Assembly: GCA_911728435.2 (NCBI GenBank) | Contig: OU452207.1 | Location: 15,029,682 to 15,093,681 of the forward strand | From: Apoderus coryli | Lineage: Eukaryota; Arthropoda; Insecta; Coleoptera; Attelabidae | DNA: 64,000 nt | Reading direction: 5' to 3' | Shown: in pieces, positions 10,436 through 21,122 of the stretch | Position numbering within the stretch: position 1 is the first letter of the stretch | Layout: each line of letters begins with the position of its first letter | Notes under the pieces: model-generated | The model's input: only the letters and a program-made list of their open reading frames with translations | What the model was told of the DNA's origin: nothing | Database searches by the model: none | Position numbers and translations under genes: made by a program

Positions 10436-10741
10436 ATAAAGGGGACGAACCACTTAGATTCTGAAGACGAAGAAAAATTTAATAATGCAATATATAAATT
10501 AGAACAAAACCAAAAGGACTTAGCACATGAAGTAAACTTACAAATTTCTTTATCAAAAAATCTAATTAATCATTATTATAAAACAATCCAAATATTGTAT
10601 AATAATCAGGAAAAACTTGAACAAGATTTAACAAGGTTTCAAACAACAGTTCAATCTAGTATTAAAGATGTTAATGATTACATTAGTTTTCACGGGACTA
10701 TTTCACAAATAAACTTAGATTGTCAAAACATAATAACATTT
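10436..10741 (+). pseudogene. Errantivirus-like envelope (F-type), N-proximal fragment
   Basis: An open plus-strand stretch encodes a helical segment (LDSEDEEKFNNAIYKLEQNQ and following), typical of the region after the fusion peptide in baculovirus F-like envelope proteins of gypsy-type errantiviruses. In such proteins it sits in the transmembrane subunit. The receptor-binding part, the cleavage site and the start codon are absent, probably cut off where BEL2 inserted. It is interrupted by PLE1 and continues at 12848. Non-functional remnant. Confidence 0.6.
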
Positions 10742-10757
10742 TGCTAAGTTTTTTTGA

Positions 10758-12200
10758 CCTTCTGTTAAATATTTAAGTAAGTTTTCTTTATTATCTCCAC
10801 TCGAACCGATTGTTAGTTTTGTTGGGTCACCTCTATATAAAATTTCAAAATACATCAGTAAAATTTTAAATTATGCCTTTGAGAAGGACCTGTACTATAC
10901 CAAGAATTCTTTCTCTCTTGTCAATGAACTACAACATATTATAATACCAGATAATTATCTTTTAATATCCTTAGATGTAAAGTCTCTATTTACGAATATT
11001 CCTTTAGATTTAACTACTACACTCATAAAAGAAAAATGGCACCTAATGCAGCATCATTGTAACCTACCAATTGAGAAGTTTTTGGAAATTCTAGAATTTG
11101 TTTTTCATAACAGTTATTTTAAGTTCAATGATAAATACTACAGGCAGATTGATGGTTTAGGAATGGGTAACTGTTTGTCTCCCATATGTTCAGATATTGT
11201 TATGAGTCAATTACAAAAGTTTTGCATTTCAAAATTACCTTTTCAAGTTCCAATATTCAAACGATATGTTGACGATATTTTTACATGTGTTCCGAAAGAT
11301 AAAGTTGATTTAACCCTACAAATATTCAATAGCTATCATCCTAAATTACAATTTACATTGGAAATAGAAAAAAATGGAACCATTCCCTTTCTAGATGTTT
11401 TAATTATGAAAACAGACGATAAACAACTCATTACAGATTGGTACCATAAGCCGACCTTCTCGGAACGATATCTGAACTACCAATCCCATCACCATTTTAC
11501 ACAAAAAGTCAATATTATAAAAAACCTAAAGGATAGGGCTTTAAAACTATCTCATCAAAAATTTCATAAAGATAACTTAAAGAAAATTGAATTATTTTTA
11601 CAAAAAAACAGTTATCCAAGAAAACTAATAGTTAAGATACTATATAATAATAATGAAAACCATAGGAACTCTAATATTAATACAACACAAATTAACGTAA
11701 AATACTTTAAAATTCCCTATATTCATAAATTATCAGAACAAATTAAAAAAATTGTAAATAGCCCAACTTGTATGATAACTTTTAAAAGTGAAAATACAAT
11801 AAACAAATTTTTTTCCAAAATTAAATCTGAGACTCCCCATTCCCTTAATAGTAACATAATATATGGAATCCCTTGCAAAGATTGCGATAATGTGTACATT
11901 GGACAATCTGAAAGATATCTTAAAACAAGATTAGAAGAACACAAACGTAGCGTTAGACCACAAAATCTATTTACCAATGCGGGAAAAACAGGGCTAACAG
12001 AACATTCATACAACAACCATCACAATTTCGATTTCGAAAACACTAAAATTATCGGTCGACAGACAAACTATAGAAAAAGACTACTACACGAGATGTTTCT
12101 AATAAAAAGACATGAAAATAACGCCAATAAACAACAGGACACACAGGGAATAAGTCAATGTTATTTTAATATTATTAAAAGAATACACAGTAAACTTTAA
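10758..12200 (+). CDS. PLE1 reverse transcriptase with GIY-YIG endonuclease, N-truncated
   Basis: Penelope-like polyprotein fragment. The frame is open from 10758 to TAA at 12200; an ATG at 11046 lies inside the RT. RT motifs: PIVSFVGSPLYKISKYISKIL, the first Asp in LLISLDVKSLFTNIP, QIDGLGMGNCLSPI, the catalytic FKRYVDDIF, and the PTFSERYLNYQSHH block typical of PLEs. The C-terminal GIY-YIG nuclease begins at IIYGIPCKDCDNVYIGQS, with TRLEEH and EHSYNNHHNFDFE. Only the N-terminal PLE domain is missing. The rest is uninterrupted, so the copy is fairly young, but 5'-truncated. Confidence 0.9.
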   Translation, partial: PSVKYLSKFSLLSPLEPIVSFVGSPLYKISKYISKILNYAFEKDLYYTKNSFSLVNELQHIIIPDNYLLISLDVKSLFTNIPLDLTTTLIKEKWHLMQHHCNLPIEKFLEILEFVFHNSYFKFNDKYYRQIDGLGMGNCLSPICSDIVMSQLQKFCISKLPFQVPIFKRYVDDIFTCVPKDKVDLTLQIFNSYHPKLQFTLEIEKNGTIPFLDVLIMKTDDKQLITDWYHKPTFSERYLNYQSHHHFTQKVNIIKNLKDRALKLSHQKFHKDNLKKIELFLQKNSYPRKLIVKILYNNNENHRNSNINTTQINVKYFKIPYIHKLSEQIKKIVNSPTCMITFKSENTINKFFSKIKSETPHSLNSNIIYGIPCKDCDNVYIGQSERYLKTRLEEHKRSVRPQNLFTNAGKTGLTEHSYNNHHNFDFENTKIIGRQTNYRKRLLHEMFLIKRHENNANKQQDTQGISQCYFNIIKRIHSKL

Positions 12201-12731
12201 AAATGTTCCCGGTAATCTTAAAAATATCCTATTTCCTCTTGTTTAGTTGATATCTATGAAAAATAAATTTTATTTTTTTTTTTACTATACTTGTACAAAA
12301 AAAAGGAAAAAAGCACAACTGATAAATTCAATAAAGGAAGAATTTCGTTTCCAACTTTAAATACACATAAAAATTTTAACACTCTTGTTGGTTCCTATAA
12401 CGACTAATAAACCATATTTAAATTATATTATTGGATGAATACATATATTATTTCATATAATATAGGAATTACTAATTGCATCAAAAGATAATTAGAGTAA
12501 CCCTAATTGTTAATTGTTTCTATGGCTGACATTTTAATAAGACAAAAGAAACTCAAAAAAAATTGTAAGTGTTACCTGTCTTCAAATATTATAATTCGAT
12601 TGTTGTATTTTTTATTTTAATGTTTTGAATTTATGTTCCTGTTTTAATGTGTTTTGTTTTTTTTCTTTTATATAATTTTCAATTGATTGTTTTTTGATGA
12701 TGTTTTAAATGTATGCGTTTGTATTTTGCAG

Positions 12732-12770
12732 CACTCTGAGGATGATCTAATATAGATCGAAACGTTAGTG
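12732..12770 (+). ncRNA. Hammerhead-ribozyme-like motif in PLE1 3' region
   Basis: Stem I CACT/AGTG, core CTGAGGA, an extra T, stem II GATCT/AGATC with loop AATAT, core GAAA, then the palindrome ACGT as a minimal stem III and a GTT cleavage triplet before AGTG. PLEs are known to carry hammerheads. Activity is untested. Confidence 0.55.
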
Positions 12771-12847
12771 ATATTTAAAACTGAGTTTTATTGTTTACGA
12801 CCTACAACCCAAATAAAGAAAACTTACTTAAATACATAATAACATTT

Positions 12848-13830
12848 ATCGATAATATCGAAAATGCTATCATATTTTCAAAATTAAATACGCTACATAA
12901 TTCTATCATATCGAGCTATGAAGTTAAGGAAATGATAAAATATTTAGGTAAACTCTACGGGAAAAATGAAATTCCAACTTTTACAAATATAATAACCTAT
13001 TATCAGTTTTTAGGCACACAAGTGACCATTTCAAATTTAAAACTAATTTTTGCTATTCATGTTCCTATTTTACAAACCGAAGTTCTTAAATACTTCCATC
13101 TATATCCTATTATCCAAAACCACAAAATGTATACCCCAAAATACCCTTATTTGGCACAAACGGCAACCAACGCACAATTCCAAAAAGAAGATTGTCCACG
13201 TTTGGAAGACGTTTACTATTGTCAAGAAAGTCCTGTGTTACCAGACGAATGCACACTTAAATTTATGAATGGCGAAACCCCAGAACAGTGTCAAACCTGG
13301 GAAATCAACGCTGAAAACTCCATAACTTATCAAGTTACGCAAAATATGATCCTGATAATACCGCCAAACCCACAAAAATATATTCAAAATGTCAATCCAA
13401 CCAATATTTGGAAATTAGTTCTCCAGTATTAATAAAAATACCACCAACATGTGAAGTTCACATCGATAACGAAAAGTTTATGAACAATCACGAAATGCAA
13501 CATGGTAAACCATTAATCTTACCGAAATTAGAAATTACAAAATTAAAAAGTCCAAAAATGTTCGAAGCCTCAAATTTTGCAAAACTAAATTTAGAAGAAA
13601 TGTATCGAATAAACGAAATAACGAAGCAACTCAAACCGGTCATGTTACGAGATATCACTGAAGAAAAGTCTACATTATTTACTACAATCCTCATCATCAT
13701 AGCAATCACAATCATCACATATTTTGGATGGAAAATTTGGAATAGAAGAATCCAAATTTTGAAAATGTTCAAAATCAGGCCAAATCCACAACCCACTGAC
13801 AAAAATAACTCCATTATTTTCGCATCTTAA
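12848..13830 (+). pseudogene. Errantivirus-like envelope, C-terminal part with membrane anchor
   Basis: Continuation of the env remnant after PLE1. The first frame (to 13432) has the F-like features YYQFLGTQVTI and a cysteine-rich stretch (DCPRLEDVYYCQESPVLPD) characteristic of the transmembrane subunit ectodomain. A shift near 13410-13432 moves to a second frame, which runs to TAA at 13830. That frame ends with a single hydrophobic anchor (TILIIIAITIITYFGWKIW) and a short basic tail. Frame disruption and PLE1 make it non-functional. It is followed at once by a polypurine tract and an LTR. Confidence 0.68.
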
Positions 13831-13839
13831 GGAGGGAGC

Positions 13840-14055
13840 AGTTACGAGCCAATAAAGTACTTAGTATTTAAGAATTATTGTTATCTTTAATATTATATTT
13901 CGCTTATGTTTGTATTTTACTTCATATAAAACTGTTTTGCTAATTAAATAAGGATTATTCTCAAACTAATAGCTGTAAAGAAAAGATTTGAAGTTTTTAC
14001 TGTTAATAAATAAAGATTTTATAATTTTTTAAAAATCGTTTCGAAGTTAATTTAT
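13840..14055 (+). repeat. Errantivirus 3' LTR (single copy)
   Basis: Directly after env, AAGGAGGGAGC forms a polypurine tract, followed by AGTTACGAGCC. An AGTTA start is usual for gypsy-type LTRs. The right limit is approximate because no second copy is in the window. The stretch 14056-14111 is unassigned. Confidence 0.5.
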
Positions 14056-14111
14056 CCAAAATTGGTGTTTCTCTTTTTTTATTCGTTGAAACAAGAAAAA
14101 AGTGACTGTGT

Positions 14112-14350
14112 TATGAGAGCTTCTAGCTCAAGAGAAAAAAAGGACTATAGGACAGATATTTAAAAAATTAGACAAAAATATAAAATGATTTGAAAAGACG
14201 AGGCCTTAGGACTTACCAATAATTCCGTATACACTATTGGGTATTTCTAACTGACCGTTGGTCTTCTGGCCGGCCGGCCTCTAATCTTCTACCACCTTCC
14301 AAATGTTCAAGTTCGCTAATTCAAAGAGTTAGCTCACTAACCAACACATA
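14112..14350 (-). repeat. BEL1 3' LTR (tentative)
   Basis: Starts on the plus strand with the 29-bp terminus shared with 19931. It contains GGCCGGCCGGCC, as in the BEL2 LTR. The boundary with the end of pol near 14360 is not sharp. No gene. Confidence 0.45.
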
Positions 14351-14367
14351 CACACACTTTCGTCTGT

Positions 14368-15702
14368 TCAATAACTTAAATTGAAAGTGAGCGGGCGAGA
14401 ATTAACTATCGATTCGATTTGGACAAGCAGAGTTAAAAATTCTTCGTAAGTAAAAATTTGTGTTCCAATGACTCGAACTAAATGCGTTTTTACATTTTTA
14501 ACAGCCGCTTCCCAAAGGCCTCCAAAATTAGGACCTGAAGGAGGGTTCAAATACCACTTAATAGATTCCCTTCCAGCAACCTCGGACATTATGCGATTTA
14601 GCTCGCGATAAGCACCAACGAAATTTGTTCCACAATCGCTGTACATTTCTATACAGCGACCGCGGCGAGCAAGAAACCTCTTCAAAGCGGCAAGAAATGA
14701 TTGAGTTGACAGATCAGAGGCTAACTCCAGATGAATAGCCTTTGTGGCCATACAAATAAATAGACAAATGTAGGCTTTAGAACTCCGAACACCTCTATGT
14801 TTGGACATGGTAATTTGGACGGGACCTGCGTAATCTACCCCGGTGCGTAAAAAGCATTTGACGCTAGAAACGCGTGCATATGGTAGATCACCCATGAGCG
14901 GTGGCAAGCAAGGTTGGGGTCGAGTTTTCCAGCATTGAATGCACTTAGAAAGTACACGCCGAATAACACGTTTGGACGAAATAATCCAAAACGTTTGCGC
15001 AATGATAGATTGAGTGGTTTGTATACCACAATGAAAATATTTTTTATGAATATGATTAATTAATCTCTCTGCAAAAATGCATTTACTCGGTAATAAAATC
15101 GGAAATTTCTTATCGAAAGGGATACGAGCATGTCTCAATCGACCTCCCACACGCAGCAAGCCCAAATCGTCAACAAAAGGAGAAAGTTTTTGAAGGGTTT
15201 TTGGCACTCCCTTGTGCTGACGAATCAAGGTTATTTCCTCGGCGAAAAACAGAGATTGCGAATGCTGGGCAAAAACAAGTAGAGCGGAATGCAATTCTTG
15301 GAAGGAGAGTCCCGGGATAAGCTTTTGTTGTGGATTTTTCAATTTAGAAGCAAAACGAAGGACATAAGCCAATATACGCTGAGACTGAGAGAGGGAAGAG
15401 TAATTTGTAAGAAGATCCTCAACAAAATTTGACTCGGCAGTAGCCAAAGACACTAGCTTTCGCTTGTCTTCTTCAACGGCCGCCTCAGAATCACTCGGAA
15501 TTATAGGTACAGTATAAGGCTCAGTTGTTTTAGTCAGAAAACTCGGTCCTGCCCACCATAAGGCACATTGCACAAGATCACTGGGAAGAAGTCCACGAGA
15601 TCCAACATCCGCAGGATTCTGTGGAGAAGGTACATAAAACCAAGAAGAGGAAGGTACCGTTCCTGGATATATGCAACACGATTTGAGACAAAAGTCGTCC
15701 AT
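14368..15702 (-). pseudogene. BEL1 Pol: end of RNase H and integrase
   Basis: This frame starts within the RNase H-like region typical of BEL/Pao (SPQNPADVGSRGLLPSDL, WWAGPSFL). It continues with an integrase zinc-binding region (HCGIQTTQSIIAQTFW, then CIQCWKTRP) and the catalytic core: GVDYAGP, the IEMYSDCGTNFVGA aspartate block and PNFGGLWEAAVK with Glu. It ends at SRPLTFNLSY, short of the usual C-terminal domain, so pol is truncated just before the LTR. The core residues are conserved. It overlaps an out-of-phase RNase H piece upstream. Confidence 0.85.
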
Positions 15703-15839
15703 CTATGCGGTTCAGATCGAATCCAACACAAAACTATAGTGGAATCTGACCAGCAACAGACGCGAGAAAAATTGATGCGGTCATCGAAAATATTTTTAAC
15801 GTAAGTCATAAGCTTAGCTGAAAGGACGGCAGCGCACAA
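15534..15839 (-). pseudogene. BEL1 RNase H segment, frame-shifted
   Basis: Encodes CAAVLSAKLMTYVKNIF and CCWSDSTIVLCWIRSEPHRW, the SDSxxxLxWI motif of BEL/Pao RNase H, which digests the RNA of the RNA-DNA hybrid. It overlaps the following integrase frame, so a shift of phase lies between 15534 and 15702. Confidence 0.75.
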
Positions 15840-15874
15840 CTCAAGTCGCGGTAACGAAAGTTTTTTTAAAGGTG

Positions 15875-18073
15875 CTACTTTTGACTAGTACAAACGAAAT
15901 ATGTCGAAAATTTATTATTAGAATTCGGAAATACAAAATATACAACAGCACAAAACCCTTTCTCACTAGCATCACCGAAACAATGCATTTCACACACATG
16001 AAATGATGCGGGAGCCAGCTGACGAGGTAGGGAGAATTCCTCAAGGTGCAAAAAATCCTTCTTATACTTTTCCCAAAGCAGAGAAATGTATGAAGGTGGT
16101 TCATCGTCCCAACCTAATTTGAGGGTCCAAATTTGTTGGATCAGATGCTTAATTATAAATGTCAAAGGCGACAAAATACCAAGAGGATCGAATATACGTG
16201 CTAAATTGGATAAAAGATTACGTTTAGTACAAACGTCAGAGTTATTTGCATTAACCGAAAAACTAAATGAGTCCGTAGAAGGAATCCACCTTAAACCAAG
16301 GATTTTAATAGTGGAGTTTTGTAAGTCAAAATCATGAGAATCACTAGAAAGATAAGATACGGGCAAATCAGCTAATAAGTTCGGATCATTGCTAGACCAT
16401 TTTCTCAAACTAAAACTAACAAGTTGAAGTAAATCAATTAACTCAGACTTGACAGTGCGAGCATGTTCAAAAGTAGAACAAGATATAACTAAATCGTCTA
16501 CATACATGCCTGTGCGCAGAGCAGCTGCTGCGTGAGGGAAATCTTGGCTGTAGTTATCAGCAAGGAGCAGAAGTCTGCGCAAGGCTAAATACGGTGATGA
16601 AGAAACTCCATACGTGACCGTGTTCAAACAGAAATCCTGAAGAGGTTCACTGGAACTGAAACGCCATATGATCCTTTGAAAATCACGATGCTGTGGAGTT
16701 ACTAATATTTGGCGGTACATCATTTTAATATCAGCGCTTAAAACATAAGAATACAAACGAAAATTGTGTAATAAGGTAGTAATGTCTTGTTGGAGCTTAG
16801 GTCCAACTAAAAGATGATCATTCAGTGAAGTGTCACCAGGGCGTTTAGCGGACGCATTAAAAACAACCCTTAATTTAGTGGACAAACTTTCTGGGCGTAA
16901 AATGCAGTGATGTGGGATGTAGTATGAATTTAAGGATGAAGGAGAGACCGGTGACATGTGATTGAGTTCAAGATACTCTTTCATAAATTGCTTATATAGA
17001 TCATAAATAATTGGAGTTTTGACCTGACGTTTCTCTAGCGATAGAAATCGTTTTACAGTCAAATCACGACTCCAGGAAAAATTTGGAAGCTCTGATTTAA
17101 ATGGTAGATTAACGATAATTCTTCCAGACACTAACTGCGTTGTTTCAGTAAAGATCTGTTCGCACAGCGCATCATCAGATGACGAAAATACCTTTTCAGG
17201 TATGTTTTCGAGCTCCCAAAAACGCTCAACCTGCTGCTCAAGCGAAATATCTGTCGAGTAGAAAAATGACATGACAGGCTTTTGATTTTGAATGGGTAAT
17301 TGACATTTTCCCATAAGAATAAAACCAAGAACAGTATTTATTGCGGTGGGTGCCCCTTCGTTTCCCGATATACAACCATCTAAAACAATTTTAGAGAAAA
17401 CGTCCACACCCAAGAGCAAATCAATACTTCCAGGGTTGTAAAACTGTGGATCAGCGAGTTGTAAGCCAGAAATATGATCCCAGTGTTCAATGGATATTGT
17501 TTTATAAGGAATGTTTTCGCATATTCTATTTATAACGAGAGCATCAACTTTTAATGTTGGGTAAGACTGATGGAATGGACGGATAGTTAAAGTAATATTG
17601 CCATTTTGCGTAAGAGATGTCATAGAATTTATTCCCTGAATTTTGCAGGAGGACTTATCCGGTTTCAACCCCAATCGCTGAATCGATTTTCTGGAAATTA
17701 ATGAAACCATACTACCTGTGTCAATTAAACATCGCAGTATCTGAAAATGGCCAGCAGAATTCAGAACTTTGACTTGCGCGGTAGCTAATAAAATACTACT
17801 CTGTAAACCAGAAAACGTGGTCTGAACGACGGCAATTTCATCCGGTTTTTGGTAGTGTGATGTAGGAAAACTTTCAGATTGAACCTGAGTAGACGTCGAG
17901 GGGGTTAAAGGCGGAGCAGATGAACTGGACGTTCCAAAATGCTGAGGAGTTACTCGACTATTAGATGCAGAAAAATTAGAATTCACAAAATGTAGAAGTG
18001 TATGATGACTCTTTCCGCATTTATGGCAACGCTGAAGACTTTGGCATCTTGTAGCTGAATGAGACTGACTCAA
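15875..18073 (-). pseudogene. BEL1 protease and reverse transcriptase
   Basis: About 730 residues. It opens with zinc-knuckle residues (CHKCGKSHHTLLHF), then a Ser/Thr-rich linker, an aspartic protease (RCLIDTGSMVSLISRK, about residue 115), and RT with LRVVFNASAKRPGDTSLND, the LSADIKMMYRQILV Asp, and catalytic TGMYVDDLVIS. It runs on to the RNase H entry (MHCFGDASEKGFCAVVYF). It ends by frameshift near 15870. Its front duplicates the end of the gag frame because of the tandem duplication at 17893-18334. The RT catalytic Asp pair is kept. Confidence 0.88.
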
Positions 18074-18334
18074 GCCGTTAATGCAAGCTGACTTGGATTT
18101 AATTATTGTGTAGACGTCGAGGGGGTTAAAGGCGGAGCAGATGAACTGGACGTTCCAAAATGCTGAGGAGTTACTCGACTATTAGATGCAGAAAAATTAG
18201 AATTCACAAAATGTAGAAGTGTATGATGACTCTTTCCGCATTTATGGCAACGCTGGAGACTTTGGCATCTTGTAGCTGAATGAGACTGACTCAAGCAGTT
18301 AATGCAAGCTGACTTGGATTGAATTATTGTGTAT
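17893..18334 (-). repeat. 221-bp tandem duplication in BEL1 covering the zinc knuckle
   Basis: The halves 17893-18113 and 18114-18334 are nearly identical, with three differences noted. Because 221 is not a multiple of three, the second copy throws gag-pol out of frame. Confidence 0.88.
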
Positions 18335-19286
18335 CTCTCAGCGGGAGAGTGCTTTAAAAAGTCATCACATTTATAAATTAAATGATTCGAATCGCAGTAA
18401 ACATATATACTGGAAGAAGGCTTGGACGGTTTTACAAACAAAGTGATTTGCGGTTTCCAGAATTTATTTGTTTTAGATATGGAGAAATCATCCAACGCTT
18501 CACATCGCTTTGTGAGGAATTCGAATAAAAAGTCGTAGCTAGGTAACTCGGACGAGTTATGATGCAACTTGAACTGAGTCAAGATCTCTGAATCGAGTTT
18601 ACTTTCAAGTGTGTAGACCAAAATTAGACTCCAATGATGAACAGGGTATTTTAAAATCCGCAGTGCCTCCAAATGATCCTGAAAGACAGACAACAGCCTT
18701 TTTAATTCGCTAATGTTTTAACTAATGTTTCATAAGCCTGAATATAATAATCCGAGCTAAATGGGATATTTTGTATGGCCTGAAGAGCGGGGCCCCTCAA
18801 GGACATGCGCAAATACTTGTATTTCTGGATGTTGGAAATTTTAGTATTACTGCCCACAATTAAATCGAAAAGTTCTATGAAAGAACTAATTTCCAAAACA
18901 TCACCACCATAGACGGAAATGTCAAGAGTTGGAAGCGGAAGATTTATTTTCGACTCATCATTAGCATCAGAAGGAGGAGGTTGCGTTTTCTTGCAAAGTT
19001 CTTGTTGTTTATATTTAATTTGATAATAAGTCCTGTCAAAATCTTGACGAACTCTATCCTCATCTTCAAACGAATCGTCCTCCTTTAGAAGGCCAATAAG
19101 GGCGTTATGAGCCTCATAAAAAGAGGATTTAATAGCCTCCAATTCCAAACAGTATTGCTTTAACAGCGGAACAAGTTTTGCATCAGCTTCGGCTCGCTGC
19201 AAGATGTCATCAACCTCTTGCAAACGATTGCGATGCGTTTTGCGGAATGCTCTATTGCGCGAAACTACCCTTTCCGCAGTAGACAT
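18103..19286 (-). pseudogene. BEL1 Gag
   Basis: Gag in two phases. The first (18702-19286) starts MSTAERVVSRNRAFRKTH and contains NLPLPTLDISVYGGDVLEI, equivalent to the LPKxxLPxFxG region, then KYKYLRMSLRGPALQAIQNI. The second (18103-18693) contains LEALRILKYPVHHWSLILVY and a zinc-binding stretch with INCLSQSHSATRCQSLQRCHK. A stop or shift near 18693-18702 separates them. It forms the capsid and binds RNA in live relatives. The stretch 19287-19906 is the untranslated leader, with no gene. Confidence 0.8.
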
Positions 19287-19906
19287 CGCAGAAGTGTAAA
19301 TTCAAAATTATATCAAAACGAAATCAATTCAATCAAATCAATAAAATACGTCAATAAGACTATGACAAGTTTAAGAAAGTTTAGCGCGTGTAAATAATTT
19401 TAAATAAAAATGATCTGAATTCTAAGAAAATTTATATCCATAAAATATTGAAATTTGGAGAAACTAATAAAATATTAAATTATTCGAAACTATTTACTCG
19501 GAAGTAATTTTTACTGACGGTAAACCAATAAATTCCAACGTGTGTGGAGAACTTTGCTTGTGCACAAAGGTACGAATATATTTTATTTTATTTAAATTGA
19601 AAATTATTATATTAAAACAAATTTATTGAAACTATTCAATGATAAGAATAGGTGTGAATAGGTATGTATATAATGATAAAGGTAGGTAGGTATATCAAGA
19701 ACCGTGTCAACGTCCAAACAATACGTGCGAGAAAGAGCAAGAAAATTAACGCATGTTTCGCTAAACACAATATAATATATGTACCTATATATGTTAGTAA
19801 TAGAAGTAAGGATAATAATATAAGCAATAATTGAACAATTTGGAAGTTATGACAACAATTACGGTTAAATTGAATTCTGATCCAAATTCAATGCGGAATA
19901 TCTGTC

Positions 19907-19926
19907 CAATCCGGCTCGAAGGACCA
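19907..19926 (-). other. BEL1 primer binding site, tRNA-Tyr type
   Basis: The minus strand reads TGGTCCTTCGAGCCGGATT, complementary to the 3' end of eukaryotic tRNA-Tyr (…CCGGCTCGAAGGA plus CCA). It begins four bases inside the LTR end, a spacing usual for BEL elements. Confidence 0.75.
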
Positions 19927-19930
19927 CTAA

Positions 19931-19959
19931 TGTTATGAGAGCTTCTAGCTCAAGAGAAA
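19931..19959 (-). repeat. BEL1 5' LTR stub
   Basis: 29 bases identical to the start of the LTR at 14112, after which the sequences part. The rest of this LTR has been lost or replaced. The stretch 19960-20222 holds nothing recognisable. Confidence 0.7.
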
Positions 19960-20223
19960 TGGTGCGTGATTCGTAAAGAAAAGTTTCTGTCTCCCGTAAA
20001 ATTTGCGCTAGACATACAGTTTATCTACAAAAAGATTATTTACAATACCTTGAAATTGATCATTGCCTATTTATTCGACACGAAAAATATATGTCGAAAG
20101 TTTTAATCCTGAACAATGTTTAAAATAATTGTTATGTTTGTTTACTAGGCAACAATAAAATAAATAATCTGACATAACGATAGTTTTTATTTCTTTTACG
20201 TAAATAATTATTGGTTCTTTAAA

Positions 20224-20895
20224 ATGGACCATTATTCTATCGCTGAGAAGGTCGACATGCTTCTGGTATATGGATTATGTGAGAGAAATGGACGTATGAG
20301 TGTCAGAGTCTATCGTGAAAAATATCCAGAATTCCTATCGATCAAACTTTCACGAATATTAAGAAGTAAGTAACATAGAGAAAGGGGTAGTTTTCATGGA
20401 AATAATGTTAAGCCAGGACGCCAACTTACAATTAGGACTGCTGAGTTTAAAGAGGTAGTTTTAAACAGAATTGAAGATGATCCCAAGTTAAGTCGTATAC
20501 GCTAGGGGTTCGGATTGGAGATTTCCAGAAGTACAATTAATAACATTCTACGAGAGCAGTTACTCCATCCGTATCATGTCTAACAGGTGCAAAATGCTTT
20601 ACCAAAGGACCCTGAAAGTCGGCTGACGTTTTACCATCTCATCAAGCCAATGAGAATACCACACATTCGTGCTGAAATGTGGTTTGTGCACGACGGAGCG
20701 CCATCCTTCTTTAGTACCAGCGTTCGTAGATTTTCAAATGAAACATATCCTAATAGATGGATCGGAAATCGGCCAGCAAGGTCACCCAACTTAACGCCTC
20801 TGGACTTTGGATATTTGGTATATTCGCCTAGATATTTTTAGTTGAGAAATTTGTGGTTAAGCGTTGTACAGTAATTTCATGGACATCCTGTATAA
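20224..20895 (+). pseudogene. Degenerate DUF4817/DDE (mariner-related) transposase
   Basis: The start reads MDHYSIAEKVDMLLVYG and YREKYPEFLSI, the helix-turn-helix domain at the front of a DDE transposase family widespread in insects. After stops and shifts a catalytic-core remnant follows: MWFVHDGAPSFFS, NRWIGNRPARSPNLTPLDF (the DGAPxH-like and RSPDLTPxDF motifs). The middle of the protein is deleted. The right end carries GGACATCCTGTATA, resembling the terminus of this family. Several stops make it dead. Confidence 0.72.
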
Positions 20896-21122
20896 TAGAT
20901 AACTAAAGAAACAAACTAACAAATACTGTTTAAGTTACTCAAATTCGTTGGGTTTGTTAAAATGTTTCTAGTGGTAGGTAATACTTTAACTGAAATTGAA
21001 GTCTGACGGGTGCGATGAATGATGATACTACATTATTCCTTAGGCTTAAAATCTTTGTAGATTTTTGTTTAAATAATTGAATCAATACTTATGGATAAGT
21101 CGTGCGTCAAATTTACACTAGC

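Larger units (their letters stand above)
10728..12847 (+). mobile_element. PLE1: 5'-truncated Penelope-like element
   Basis: A PLE inserted into the env remnant. A 14-bp direct repeat (ACATAATAACATTT) at 10728-10741 and 12834-12847 brackets it, and env reading continues on both sides. The element is truncated at the RT start and carries RT, GIY-YIG and a 3' region with a hammerhead-like motif. The stretch 12201-12731 is 3' non-coding and very AT-rich. Confidence 0.82.
14112..19959 (-). mobile_element. BEL1: decayed BEL/Pao retrotransposon
   Basis: Minus-strand order: LTR stub, PBS, gag, protease-RT, RNase H, integrase, LTR. The two ends share only the first 29 bases (TGTTATGAGAGCTTCTAGCT and onwards, at 14112 and 19931), so one LTR is truncated or replaced. 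Several frameshifts and a 221-bp internal duplication show it is dead. Confidence 0.8.

Noticed and set aside
19907..19926. tRNA gene
   Set aside because: Only a 3'-end-complementary stretch is present, at the position of a BEL primer site.
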